A stretch of DNA of 22,952 nucleotides from 0-14-3-00-41-53 sp041500225 (lineage in GTDB: Bacteria > Nitrospirota > Thermodesulfovibrionia > Thermodesulfovibrionales > SM23-35). A program made the translations under genes and the position numbers. Shown here piece after piece: positions 1 through 7,707 of this stretch; the stretch's first letter is position 1; the number at the start of each line of letters is the position of its first letter. The notes below the pieces were generated by a model. That model had not been told where the DNA came from, ran no database searches, and saw nothing but the letters and a program-made list of their open reading frames with translations. The DNA lies in NCBI GenBank assembly GCA_041500225.1, contig JBGQLV010000049.1, positions 1-22,952 of the forward strand. The letters run 5' to 3'.

Positions 1-1
1 A

Positions 2-52
2 AGATGGGATGAGTGGAATAGTAAACCAAAGAAGAGGATTTATCCTTATTAA
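2..52 (+). CDS. C-terminal tail of an upstream gene, possibly a transposase (partial)
   Basis: Reading from base 2, sixteen codons (ending KPKKRIYPY) run to a TAA stop at 50-52. The tail is basic. It is followed directly by two imperfect direct copies of an AATAGGACATTT motif, which look like the end of an insertion sequence. I infer that this is the end of a transposase whose body lies outside the window. The fragment is too short to assign to a family, and it could be a chance open frame. Confidence 0.3.
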   Translation, partial: RWDEWNSKPKKRIYPY

Positions 53-61
53 CCTGAAAAC

Positions 62-118
62 CTAAAATAGGACATTTCTATTTTGGTAAGAATAGGACAT
101 TTTTACTTTGGCTTGACA
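62..118. repeat. Probable insertion-sequence terminus with direct repeats
   Basis: A motif of the form AATAGGACATTTyTAyTTTGG occurs twice, at about 64-85 and 90-111. The first copy contains the perfect inverted repeat AAAATAG/CTATTTT around GACATTT. Tandem motifs next to a short basic tail are typical of insertion-sequence ends. A TTGACA at 113-118 could act as an outward -35 box towards serS, but I see no good -10 at the right distance. The assignment is inferred from pattern only. Confidence 0.35.
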
Positions 119-188
119 ATTTAATCCGCCATTCTTGACTTCCATAGAACTAAATAGTAGTTTATTATAACTAAAAGGAAAAATAATA

Positions 189-1454
189 ATGCTTGATGCA
201 GGGTTTGTTAGAGAAAACATTGATACTGTAAAAAAATCTCTTGAAAATAGAAGCTACATTCTTCCTCTCGGTGAATTTTTGAAGTTTGAAGAACAAAGGC
301 GCTTTCTTCTTAGAGAATCGGAAGAACTAAAAAATAAACGTAATATTGTATCTGAAGAGATAGGAAGATTGAGAGTCCAGAAACAGGATGCATCACGGCT
401 TATCGAGGAGATGAAAATAGTATCTGATAAGATAAAAAAACTTGACGAAAAAATAAAATTGCTGGAAGAAAATACTAATGAGTTTCTTTTGAACGTACCT
501 AATATCCCTCATGAATCAGTCCCTATTGGAAAAGATGAGACAAAAAATGTAGAGATAAAGATGTGGGGTGAGCCGAGAAAGTTTGATTTTGAACCATTGA
601 ATCACTGGGATATTGGTGAGATGCTTGAGATCATTGATTTTGAAAGGGCGTCAAAGATAGCAGGAGCAAGGTTTTCCCTGACAAAGGGGCTTGGTGCAAA
701 ACTTGAAAGAGCATTGATGAATTTCATGCTGGATTTGAATACATCAAAGGGATATAAAGAAGTCTTTCCCCCGATTATTGTCAACAAAGAGAGTATGACA
801 GGTACAGGACAATTGCCGAAATTCGAGATGGAGCTTTTCAGAATAGCTGATCCCGAGTTCTATCTCATACCAACAGCAGAGGTGCCGGTAACAAATATAC
901 ATAGAGATGAAATACTGAGTGAGAAAGATCTGCCAATTTATTACACTGCATATACACCCTGTTTCAGACGCGAGGCCGGCTCATATGGAAAAGATGTAAG
1001 AGGTCTTATCAGACAGCATCAGTTCAATAAGGTAGAGCTTGTTAAATTTGTAAAACCAGAGGACTCTTATAACGAACTTGAATCTCTGACCAAGGATGCT
1101 GAGGATATTCTTCAAAAATTAGAACTTCCATATAGAGTCGTAGCTCTTTGTACAGGGGATTTAGGTTTTGCTGCTGCAAAGACATATGACCTTGAGGTCT
1201 GGCTCCCGGCCCAGCAGAAGTACAGGGAGATTTCCTCTTGCTCGAATTTCACTGATTTCCAGGCAAGAAGAGCAAATATACGATTCAAGAGAGAAGGGAA
1301 AAAGGGTACAGAGTTTGTCCATACACTAAATGGCTCCGGCCTTGCTATAGGCCGCACACTTGTGGCGGTCCTCGAAAATTACCAGCAGAAGGACGGAAGT
1401 GTGGTTGTCCCGGAGGTACTGAGGCCGTATATGGGAGTGGAGGTAATAAAGTAA
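189..1454 (+). CDS. serS: Seryl-tRNA synthetase
   Basis: Class II aminoacyl-tRNA synthetase that charges tRNA-Ser (and tRNA-Sec where present) with serine in the cytoplasm. The 421 residues match the usual length. Residues about 30-105 form the basic, Lys/Glu-rich antiparallel coiled-coil arm that binds the long variable arm of tRNA-Ser. The catalytic core follows, with a class II motif 2 (FRREAGSYGKDVRGLIRQHQ) and a motif 3 near the end (NGSGLAIGRTLVAVLENYQ). The ATG at 189 is preceded by AAAGG at about 174-178, a reasonable Shine-Dalgarno sequence 9-10 nt upstream. The dGTPase-like gene begins 5 nt after the stop, so the two are probably co-transcribed. Confidence 0.97.
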   Translation: MLDAGFVRENIDTVKKSLENRSYILPLGEFLKFEEQRRFLLRESEELKNKRNIVSEEIGRLRVQKQDASRLIEEMKIVSDKIKKLDEKIKLLEENTNEFLLNVPNIPHESVPIGKDETKNVEIKMWGEPRKFDFEPLNHWDIGEMLEIIDFERASKIAGARFSLTKGLGAKLERALMNFMLDLNTSKGYKEVFPPIIVNKESMTGTGQLPKFEMELFRIADPEFYLIPTAEVPVTNIHRDEILSEKDLPIYYTAYTPCFRREAGSYGKDVRGLIRQHQFNKVELVKFVKPEDSYNELESLTKDAEDILQKLELPYRVVALCTGDLGFAAAKTYDLEVWLPAQQKYREISSCSNFTDFQARRANIRFKREGKKGTEFVHTLNGSGLAIGRTLVAVLENYQQKDGSVVVPEVLRPYMGVEVIK

Positions 1455-1459
1455 ATTCC

Positions 1460-2497
1460 GTGACCATTCGTGAGCAAACAGAGGAGATTGAAAAGAAGAC
1501 TTTGCATCCAAGGGCTTGCCTGAGCTCACAGAGCAATGGCAGGTTACGGCCTGAAAAAGAAGGAGAGATAAGGACATGCTTTCAAAGGGATAGGGACAGG
1601 ATTATACATTCAAAAGCATTCAGAAGACTAAAACATAAAACACAGGTTTTTCTCGCACCACAAGGTGATCATTACAGAACTCGCCTTACTCATGTGCTTG
1701 AGGTATCACAGATAGCAAGGACAATAGCAAGGGCGCTGAGATTGAATGAAGATTTGACAGAGGCAATAGCATTAGGCCATGACCTTGGGCATACGCCATT
1801 CGGCCATGCAGGTGAGGCTATTTTGAGGGAGATACATCCTGGAGGGTTTGACCACTATAAACAGAGCCTCAGGGTTGTTGATTTCCTTGAACAGGGCGGT
1901 AAGGGGTTGAATCTTACCTATGAGGTAAGAAATGGGATAGTCAAGCACTCAAAAGGCAAGGGACTTATAATCCCTGAGACAAAGGCAGATAGGGCAGAAA
2001 CACTTGAGGGGCAGGTAGTTCGAGTATCTGACATTATTGCATATCTAAACCATGACCTTGATGATGCGATGAGGGCAGGGGTGATTAAGAAGTCGGAAAT
2101 CCCGAAGAAGATCGTCAAGGTTCTTGGTGAGACGCATTCAAAAAGGATAGATACAATGGTGAAAGACCTTATATACCACTCAATAGAAACTGACCTTGAA
2201 AAACTCTGCATGAGTGATGATATATCATCCGCTACATATATGCTCAGGGATTTTCTCTTTGAGTCTGTGTATGAAAGCGATAAGATAATTGAGGAATTTA
2301 AAAAGGCAAAAAAGATTTTGCGTGATTTATATGCCTACTACCTTGAGCATATGGAAAAAATATTTATTGCTATACCAAAGGAAGAAAAACTAAATAAAAA
2401 TCGTATGGTTTGTGACTTTATTGCAGGAATGACGGACAGATTTGCACTTATGACATATGAGAGGCTCTTCCTTCCGCAACAATGGACCGTACTTTAA
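1460..2497 (+). CDS. dgt: Deoxyguanosinetriphosphate triphosphohydrolase-like protein (HD domain)
   Basis: HD-superfamily hydrolase of the bacterial dGTPase-like family, which cleaves dNTPs to deoxynucleosides and triphosphate and helps to balance nucleotide pools. The N-terminal region carries the family signature DRDRIIHSKAFRRLKHKTQV, followed by a His in THVLEVSQIARTIARAL and the metal-binding GHDLGHTPFGHAGE. The length of 345 residues fits the shorter form of the family. The start is GTG at 1460. No ATG lies nearby and the N-terminus aligns with the family from this codon. A GGAGG about 16 nt upstream, inside the end of serS, is the only Shine-Dalgarno-like sequence, so translational coupling to serS is likely. 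In vivo substrate preference cannot be read from sequence. Confidence 0.93.
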   Translation: MTIREQTEEIEKKTLHPRACLSSQSNGRLRPEKEGEIRTCFQRDRDRIIHSKAFRRLKHKTQVFLAPQGDHYRTRLTHVLEVSQIARTIARALRLNEDLTEAIALGHDLGHTPFGHAGEAILREIHPGGFDHYKQSLRVVDFLEQGGKGLNLTYEVRNGIVKHSKGKGLIIPETKADRAETLEGQVVRVSDIIAYLNHDLDDAMRAGVIKKSEIPKKIVKVLGETHSKRIDTMVKDLIYHSIETDLEKLCMSDDISSATYMLRDFLFESVYESDKIIEEFKKAKKILRDLYAYYLEHMEKIFIAIPKEEKLNKNRMVCDFIAGMTDRFALMTYERLFLPQQWTVL

Positions 2498-2503
2498 CTT
2501 AAT

Positions 2504-2592
2504 GACAAATGTCAAAGCTCAAATATCAAAAATTTTGGCATTTTACTTTTGATGTTTAGATTTTATTTGACATTTGAATTTTGGATTTTGAA
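2504..2592. repeat. Heptad-phased inverted repeat downstream of dgt (CAAAnnT family)
   Basis: The left arm reads as 7-nt units CAAATGT, CAAAGCT, CAAATAT, CAAAAAT from 2506. The right arm, on the complementary strand, reads CAAAATC, CAAAATT, CAAATGT, CAAATAA. The perfect core is CAAATGTCAAA (2506-2516) against TTTGACATTTG (2566-2576). It lies 9 nt after the dgt stop and before the next promoter. It could act as a 3' mRNA hairpin or be a dispersed repeat. It lacks the GC stem and U tract of an intrinsic terminator. Confidence 0.7.
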
Positions 2593-2661
2593 ATTTCTCA
2601 AGATTTAGAATTCTGCTGTTTTGTACTTGACAAAGATTCATCATAAGGCTTCTTTTAGTTA

Positions 2662-2670
2662 TGTTAAAAT
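2662..2670 (+). promoter_or_regulatory. Extended -10 promoter for the TGS GTPase (probably leaderless)
   Basis: TGtTAAAAT, an extended -10 element, ends only 6 nt before the ATG at 2677. No Shine-Dalgarno sequence lies between, and no clear -35 is present. Transcription would start at or within about a nucleotide of the start codon. This is an inference from spacing. Confidence 0.45.
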
Positions 2671-2676
2671 TTCATT

Positions 2677-3753
2677 ATGCCGGCCAATCTTCCGCCAGAA
2701 TATTTTAATGCTGAAAAGAGGTTTAAGCAGGCATCAACACCTGCTGAAAAGATTGCAGCGCTTGAAGACCTGATAGCCACTGTTCCCAAGCACAAAGGAA
2801 CAGACAAACTAAGGGCTGATTTAAGAAGAAGGCTCTCACAGCTCAGAAAAGAGGCTGTAAGTAAAAAGAAAGGGGGCAGGGGTGACATTTATGTCGTTCC
2901 AAAAGAAGGGGCGGCTCAGATAGCCCTTGTCGGATTCCCGAACTCTGGTAAATCTTCTCTACTTGCATGCCTGACAAATGCTACACCAGTGATTGCAGAT
3001 TATCCTATCTCAACACTTACCCCATTGCCCGGCATGATACCTTTTGGGGATATACAGTTTCAGCTTGTAGATTTACCACCTATAGGAAATGAGGCGACTG
3101 ACGGATGGGTATCAGGGATTCTAAGATATGCGGATGCACTTATACTTATTGTAGATATTATAGAAGACCCTGAGATTCAGGCAGAACTCTTGATTGAACA
3201 ACTTGAAAGGTGGAATATACAAATAATCACAGAACACCCCGTCCCTAACCCTCCCCCCTCGAAGGCCTGCCTGCCATCCGTCGGGCAGGGAAGGGCAGGG
3301 GCGGGGGGGAAGCCTCCGAACTCCGATCCGCCTCAGGCGGACCAAACTCCTGTGGGGTTGTTCAAAAGAGCGCTTATTGTTGCTAACAAAAATGACCTTC
3401 CCGGGTCAGGGAATAACTTTATGAGGCTCAAAGAGAAATACGAACATATCTATCAATGTATTTCAGTATCTGTCCTGAAGAAAGAAAACATTGAAGAGCT
3501 CAAAAGGGCAATATTTGGGATTTCAGGGATTATCAGGGTTTACTCAAAACCTCCGGGAAAAGACCCTGACCTCTCCACACCATTCACAATACCATCAGGC
3601 TCAACTATACTTGACCTTGCCAGATTTATCCATAAAGATTTTCTATTTAATCTGAAATTTGCCAGGATATGGGGCTCTGCGAAATTCGATGGTCAGAGGG
3701 TGGAGAAAAATTACGTCTTAAAGGACAGAGACATCGTTGAATTCCATATCTAA
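2677..3753 (+). CDS. DRG/OBG-type GTPase with C-terminal TGS domain, carrying an in-frame repeat insert
   Basis: TRAFAC-class GTPase related to the OBG/DRG group, which usually acts with ribosomes or RNA. An N-terminal helical region (1-65) precedes the G domain: P-loop GFPNSGKS (86-93), a switch II segment DLPPIG (132-137) in place of canonical DxxG, and NKND (237-240) as G4. A TGS domain fills about 287-358 and ends in a KDRDIVEFHI-type strand. Residues about 188-228, between the strand after switch II and the G4 strand, are a Pro/Gly/Ala-rich stretch unlike the rest of the protein. It is encoded by a GC-rich palindromic repeat (3236-3356). The protein stays in frame, so it may be functional. 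There is no Shine-Dalgarno sequence, and the mRNA is probably leaderless. The cellular role is not established from this sequence. Confidence 0.88.
   Translation: MPANLPPEYFNAEKRFKQASTPAEKIAALEDLIATVPKHKGTDKLRADLRRRLSQLRKEAVSKKKGGRGDIYVVPKEGAAQIALVGFPNSGKSSLLACLTNATPVIADYPISTLTPLPGMIPFGDIQFQLVDLPPIGNEATDGWVSGILRYADALILIVDIIEDPEIQAELLIEQLERWNIQIITEHPVPNPPPSKACLPSVGQGRAGAGGKPPNSDPPQADQTPVGLFKRALIVANKNDLPGSGNNFMRLKEKYEHIYQCISVSVLKKENIEELKRAIFGISGIIRVYSKPPGKDPDLSTPFTIPSGSTILDLARFIHKDFLFNLKFARIWGSAKFDGQRVEKNYVLKDRDIVEFHI
3236..3356. repeat. GC-rich palindromic repeat inserted in the GTPase gene
   Basis: Within an otherwise A+T-rich gene, this stretch contains nested inverted repeats. TCCGCCT-C-AGGCGGA at 3327-3341 is perfect. 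CCTGCC (3266-3271) pairs with GGCAGG (3284-3289), and C-tracts at 3246-3258 face G-tracts at 3297-3309. It encodes the low-complexity residues about 188-228 of the GTPase. It behaves like a dispersed palindromic element in coding sequence, comparable in principle to Rickettsia palindromic elements, although no homology to those is claimed. Confidence 0.75.
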
Positions 3754-3789
3754 TTTTTTATTTTAATCTGGGGACATCATACTTAATTC

Positions 3790-3818
3790 TTGACTTCATG
3801 CTGCTTGTCGCATAATAT
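3790..3818 (+). promoter_or_regulatory. Sigma-70 type promoter of the RAYT gene, leaderless
   Basis: TTGACT (3790-3795), a 17-nt spacer and TAATAT (3813-3818) form a good promoter. The ATG at 3825 begins 7 nt after the -10, so the transcript should start at the start codon. No Shine-Dalgarno sequence is present. Confidence 0.6.
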
Positions 3819-3824
3819 AGCCAC

Positions 3825-4493
3825 ATGGCAAGAATTGCACGGATTGTAGCTCCAGGCATCCCCCATCATATTACGCAACGAGGCAATCGCAGGCAAAAGA
3901 CATTTTTCGGCGATGAAGACTATCTCTTATATCTGAACCTTATGGCAGAATGGTGCACGCGTTTTGGTGTGGAAGTCTGGGCATACTGCTTAATGCCCAA
4001 CCATGTTCACATGATTGCCGTACCAGTATCAGAAGATGGCCTGAGACGGGCAATCGGTGAGGCGCATCGGCGATACACAAGGCATGTTAATTTCCGTGAA
4101 GGCTGGCGTGGGCATCTATGGCAGGGGCGATTTAGTTCTTTCCCTATGGATGAAAGTCACTTCATAGCTGCGGCAAGGTATGTTGAACTCAATCCTGTAC
4201 GCGCAAAACTTGCGGCAAAGCCTGAAGAATACCCGTGGAGCAGCGCATCTGCGCATCTGATGTGCAGAGACGATATTCTTGTCAGAGTTTCTCCTCTTCT
4301 TGAAATGGCGGGTGATTGGGCAGAAATCCTTTCAGTAGGGATAGAAGATCAGAAGTTAAAAGAGATGAGGCGCAACGAATGTTCCGGTCGCCCCCTTGGA
4401 AATGAAGATTTTACTGAGAGGCTTGAGAAAACTTTGGGCAGATATCTACGTCGTCAAAAGCCAGGTCCAAAGCTAAAAAATAAAATTAATTAA
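3825..4493 (+). CDS. REP-associated tyrosine transposase (RAYT, Y1_Tnp/IS200-like)
   Basis: Single-strand-specific HUH/Y1 nuclease of the TnpA-REP family. In studied members it nicks and joins DNA at REP hairpins through a 5'-phosphotyrosine intermediate. Visible features are the N-terminal PGIPHHITQRGNRR, the HUH pair His60-Val-His62 within MPNHVHMI, the WQGRF motif (about 99-103) and the probable nucleophile Tyr119 in RYVELNPVRA. All catalytic residues appear intact over 222 residues. The basic tail ends in KPGPKLKNKIN. The stop codon lies inside the right terminal inverted repeat of the element. Probably a domesticated or occasionally active mobile gene. Confidence 0.9.
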   Translation: MARIARIVAPGIPHHITQRGNRRQKTFFGDEDYLLYLNLMAEWCTRFGVEVWAYCLMPNHVHMIAVPVSEDGLRRAIGEAHRRYTRHVNFREGWRGHLWQGRFSSFPMDESHFIAAARYVELNPVRAKLAAKPEEYPWSSASAHLMCRDDILVRVSPLLEMAGDWAEILSVGIEDQKLKEMRRNECSGRPLGNEDFTERLEKTLGRYLRRQKPGPKLKNKIN

Positions 4494-4495
4494 GT

Positions 4496-6685
4496 ATGGT
4501 GTCCCTGGAATCAACCCTGGAATCAACCGGATCGGGACGTTTGCTTATCGTTGATGATGAAATTGAAACTTTAACCCCTTTATGTGACCTTCTATCAGAA
4601 TGGGGCTATGAGGTAGCCGGACATACATCACCAAAAGACGCGCTAAAGGAGTTAAAGGAGAAAGATTTTGATTTGCTTCTGACTGACCTTGTAATGCCTG
4701 AAATGGATGGGGTTGAGCTGATGAAAGCTACGATGGAGATAGACCCCCATCTTGTCTGCATCATCATAACCGGCAAAGGTACTATTCAGACGGCTGTTGA
4801 AGCGATGAAGACCGGTGCATTTGATTACCTTTTAAAGCCGATAGAATGGAAAATGCTTCGGCCTATTTTATCACGTGCCATTGAAGTGCGCAGGCTAAGG
4901 AAAGCGGAAGAGAGATATCGCTCTATCATCGAGGATCAGACTGAACTTGTATGTCGTTTCCTGCCGGACGGGACGCTTACCTTTGTCAATGAGGCATATT
5001 GTCGTTACTTTGGTAAAAAGAGCGATGAGTTGGTCGGCAGCAGCTTTATGTCAGTGATACCTGAGGACGATCGTGCAAAGGTTAAAGAGCAGATTTTTTC
5101 GCTGAGCATAGAAAGTCCGGTAGAAACACACGAAAACCGTGTTATAAAAGCTAATGGTGAAATATGCTGGCAACAGTGGACTAACCGGGCAATATTTAAT
5201 GAGCATGGCAACATTGTTGAGTACCAGTCAGTTGGACGGGATATAACAGAGCGCAAACAGATTGAACAAGCGCTACAAGAATCAGAAGTAAGATACCGTG
5301 ATTTATATAACGAAGCTCCTGATATGTATCATACCCTTGACGAAAACGGAGTAATACTTGAATGCAATGAAACTGAAGCGAAAATGCTTGGATATGAGAA
5401 GGAAGAGATTATCGGCAGACATATTACAGATTTCTTTACAGAAGAATCCAGGAGACTTTTTGAAATAGATTTTCCGAAATTGAAGGAAAAGAAAGAATTA
5501 TTTAACCTCCCAAGAGAATTTATCCGGAAAGACGGCACAACATTTCCCATTAGCCTGAATGTTTTTCCCGTTTACGATGAAGATGGAAAATTCACTGGCA
5601 CGAAGACAATCGCACGTGACATAACCCGACTGAAACAGATAGAAGAGGCACTGGAAAGAAGCGAAAAAGAGATACGTACGATAACGGATACTGTGCCGGC
5701 GCTTATTTCGTATATCGATACACATGGCTACTACAAATTTGTCAATGCAAGATATGAAGAGTGGTTTGGAATGTCAAAAAGTGAAATCATTGGTAAACAT
5801 GTAAGAGAAGTTCTTGGAGATGCAGCCTACAATCGTATAGAGAAGTATATCGAGCAAGCATCATCAGGACATCCTGTCAGCTTTGAGAACAATATCCCTT
5901 ATTTATACGGCGGCAACCGCTGGGCGAATGTAAGTTATATTCCAGACATCGAAGAAGGGGGTAAGGTTAATGGGTTTTATGCCTTGGTAACTGACATCAC
6001 CGAGCGCAAGCAAGCCGAGGAGGCCCGGCGGAAGTATCTTGAGCGTTTAAAAATCCTCTCCTATCGTTTATTAGAGGTACAAGAAGCTGAGCGTCAATAT
6101 ATTGCGAAAGAACTGCATGATGAAATCGGTCAAACCCTGACCGGTCTTAAACTCTCTATTGACATGTTATCCCGCTTGCCAACCGAGAATATCACAGATA
6201 GTCTTGGCGATCTGCAAGTAGCAGTCGGTAAATTACTATCTCAAGTTCGCAATATGTCACTTGACCTGCGCCCATCAATGCTGGATGACCTCGGCCTTCT
6301 GCCTGCCCTGCTGTGGCACTTTGAGCGCTATACCTCTCAGACCAACATACGCGTGTTATTCAAACACTCCGGCTTGGATAAACGTTTTATCCCGGAAGTC
6401 GAAACAGTTGCTTATCGTATTGTGCAAGAAGCTTTGACCAATGTCGCCCGCCATGCCAGAGTTAACGAAACAGCGGTTCAAATTACAACTAAACAAAACA
6501 ACCTCATAATACAGATCGAAGACAAAGGAATCGGCTTCGACCTTGTCACTGTAAGAGCTGATGGAAGCGCTGCCGGCTTGCATGGAATGGAAGAGCGGTT
6601 GACTTTATTGGGCGGCAAACTGACGATTAAATCGTCTCCGGGAACCGGCACACGCCTGACAGCCAAAATTCCCTTAGAGGATTAG
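4496..6685 (+). CDS. Soluble REC-PAS-PAS-PAS-HisKA_3 sensor histidine kinase
   Basis: Cytoplasmic kinase without membrane segments. Domains in order: receiver about 15-130 (phospho-acceptor Asp64, conserved Lys in DYLLKP), three PAS/PAC repeats about 138-258, 262-382 and 385-505 (each ending in a DIT.RK/L-type PAC motif), HisKA_3 with phospho-accepting His541 in KELHDEIGQ, and HATPase_c about 625-727 with NVARHA, EDKGIGFD and GLHGMEERL boxes. HisKA_3 kinases pair with NarL/FixJ regulators, and one follows 19 nt downstream, so this is a cognate pair. The receiver at the N-terminus suggests input from another kinase. The first few codons (MVSLES) derive from the RAYT right inverted repeat followed by a 12-nt tandem duplication, and no Shine-Dalgarno sequence is seen. 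The native start may therefore have been lost or replaced. Confidence 0.9.
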   Translation: MVSLESTLESTGSGRLLIVDDEIETLTPLCDLLSEWGYEVAGHTSPKDALKELKEKDFDLLLTDLVMPEMDGVELMKATMEIDPHLVCIIITGKGTIQTAVEAMKTGAFDYLLKPIEWKMLRPILSRAIEVRRLRKAEERYRSIIEDQTELVCRFLPDGTLTFVNEAYCRYFGKKSDELVGSSFMSVIPEDDRAKVKEQIFSLSIESPVETHENRVIKANGEICWQQWTNRAIFNEHGNIVEYQSVGRDITERKQIEQALQESEVRYRDLYNEAPDMYHTLDENGVILECNETEAKMLGYEKEEIIGRHITDFFTEESRRLFEIDFPKLKEKKELFNLPREFIRKDGTTFPISLNVFPVYDEDGKFTGTKTIARDITRLKQIEEALERSEKEIRTITDTVPALISYIDTHGYYKFVNARYEEWFGMSKSEIIGKHVREVLGDAAYNRIEKYIEQASSGHPVSFENNIPYLYGGNRWANVSYIPDIEEGGKVNGFYALVTDITERKQAEEARRKYLERLKILSYRLLEVQEAERQYIAKELHDEIGQTLTGLKLSIDMLSRLPTENITDSLGDLQVAVGKLLSQVRNMSLDLRPSMLDDLGLLPALLWHFERYTSQTNIRVLFKHSGLDKRFIPEVETVAYRIVQEALTNVARHARVNETAVQITTKQNNLIIQIEDKGIGFDLVTVRADGSAAGLHGMEERLTLLGGKLTIKSSPGTGTRLTAKIPLED
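4504..4527 (+). repeat. 12-nt perfect tandem duplication at the RAYT edge
   Basis: CCTGGAATCAAC occurs twice in a row (4504-4515, 4516-4527). It overlaps the right terminal inverted repeat of the RAYT unit and encodes LESTLEST in the downstream kinase. It probably arose at the element boundary during insertion or by slippage. Confidence 0.8.
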
Positions 6686-6704
6686 GTCTAAATAAAGAAT
6701 AAAG

Positions 6705-7361
6705 ATGAACACGATAACAATTGTACTGGCAGATGACCACGAGGTTGTCCGGTTGGGACTCAGGGCATTGCTGGAGAATGAGCCGGATTTGCAAATCATC
6801 GGTGAAGCATTGGATGGACTGCAGACGATTGATATCGTTAAACGCCTGAATCCAGATGTCCTGATACTTGACCTGATGATGCCGGGGGTAAACGGGATAG
6901 AGGTCACGTGGCAGGTTAAGAAACATTCACCGCTGACCCGCGTCATAATCCTGTCTATGTACAGCAATGAGGCGTATGTGCTGGAAACTCTGAGAAAAGG
7001 AGCTGAAGGCTATGTCCTCAAGGATTCCACGGGAAGCGACCTCGTGAAAGCAGTGCGCGAGGTTGTTGCCGGACGGCGTTACCTCAGCCCGCCGCTTTCT
7101 GAGCATGTTATTGATACTTATATGCAACTGGCCAAGGCCACTACATTAGATCCCTATGAAACTCTGACCCCCCGCGAACGTGAAGTGCTGCACATGGCAG
7201 CACATGGTCACACCAATGTTGAAATAGCCGACCGTTTGTCGATCAGCCCGCGTACTGTTGAGATCCACCGAGCCAATATGATGGATAAACTCGGCCTCCG
7301 CAATCAGACCGGCCTTATCCGTTATGCCATACAGCGAGGGATCTTGCCGATAGAAGAGTGA
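6705..7361 (+). CDS. NarL/FixJ-family response regulator
   Basis: Transcription factor of 218 residues. The receiver domain is about 4-120, with phospho-acceptor Asp56, the acidic pair Asp10/Asp11 and the conserved Lys106 in GYVLKDS. The LuxR-type helix-turn-helix is about 154-213 (LTPREREVLHMAAHGHTNVEIA, then SPRTVEIHRANMMDKLGL). It lies 19 nt downstream of the HisKA_3 kinase, the usual arrangement for a cognate pair. It is expected to bind DNA as a dimer after phosphorylation. Targets cannot be read from this window. The gene-poor stretch just downstream holds several CGTA/TATA-like palindromes, but I cannot tie them to this protein. Confidence 0.93.
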   Translation: MNTITIVLADDHEVVRLGLRALLENEPDLQIIGEALDGLQTIDIVKRLNPDVLILDLMMPGVNGIEVTWQVKKHSPLTRVIILSMYSNEAYVLETLRKGAEGYVLKDSTGSDLVKAVREVVAGRRYLSPPLSEHVIDTYMQLAKATTLDPYETLTPREREVLHMAAHGHTNVEIADRLSISPRTVEIHRANMMDKLGLRNQTGLIRYAIQRGILPIEE

Positions 7362-7707
7362 TACCTGCCCATTGCAAAAAATTATTATTATTGACACGTA
7401 TGTTGCGCGTCACTGCGAGGAGTGAGAGAACACATTAAATGAAGTGTCATTGCGAGGAGCAGAGCGGTTGCGAGGCAAAGCCGAAAGGATTCGAGATTGC
7501 CACGCCCTTCGGGGAATTCTTCGATCAAAGACTTTCTACCCGCAATAAAAATACGCATTCCTTCCTTAAAACTACGTAGATATACGTATAGACAGGTTCG
7601 TAATATAGGCGTATATTTAATTGTAATAGGTCTATAAGATTCTTTACGCTCTGTTTGCATAGTAAAAGTTTTTGAATCCGTACCTGGAGGTATGGAGTTA
7701 ATACTTT
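7362..7707. other. Gene-poor intergenic region
   Basis: No convincing gene is seen. The open frame on the minus strand runs across repeats and has no domain features. The first half holds the GCGAGGAG repeats. About 7575-7620 is A+T-rich and carries several CGTA-containing words, including the imperfect palindrome TACGTAGATATACGTA. No clear -35/-10 pair for the downstream genes is recognised. Confidence 0.5.
7409..7500. repeat. Two copies of a GTCAyTGCGAGGAG intergenic repeat
   Basis: GTCACTGCGAGGAG at 7409-7422 and GTCATTGCGAGGAG at 7446-7459 differ at one position. The second copy continues into GCGGTTGCGAGGCAAAGCC. This resembles a dispersed intergenic repeat type common in many environmental bacterial genomes. 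It is recognised from pattern and was not searched. Confidence 0.55.

Larger units (their letters stand above)
3767..4509 (+). mobile_element. RAYT unit with terminal inverted repeats
   Basis: The left end at 3767-3788 contains GGGGACATCATACTTAATT. The right end at 4488-4509 is its inverted copy, AATTAAGTATGGTGTCCCTGG. The 22-nt ends match at 19 positions. Between them lies one promoter and one Y1-type transposase gene. I see no target-site duplication, as expected for HUH enzymes. The boundaries are set by the inverted repeats. The element could be larger if the functional REP hairpins lie outside. Confidence 0.75.

Noticed and set aside
131..142. ATTCTTGACTTC upstream of serS identical to a 12-mer in the RAYT left end (3786-3797)
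   Set aside because: Only 12 nt are shared, including a TTGACT promoter word, and neighbouring bases do not match. Not enough to claim a second RAYT end.
7388..7660. A 90-codon open frame on the minus strand between the NarL regulator and the cheW stub
   Set aside because: It runs over the GCGAGGAG repeats, has no recognisable domain and an unlikely composition. It is better explained as chance.
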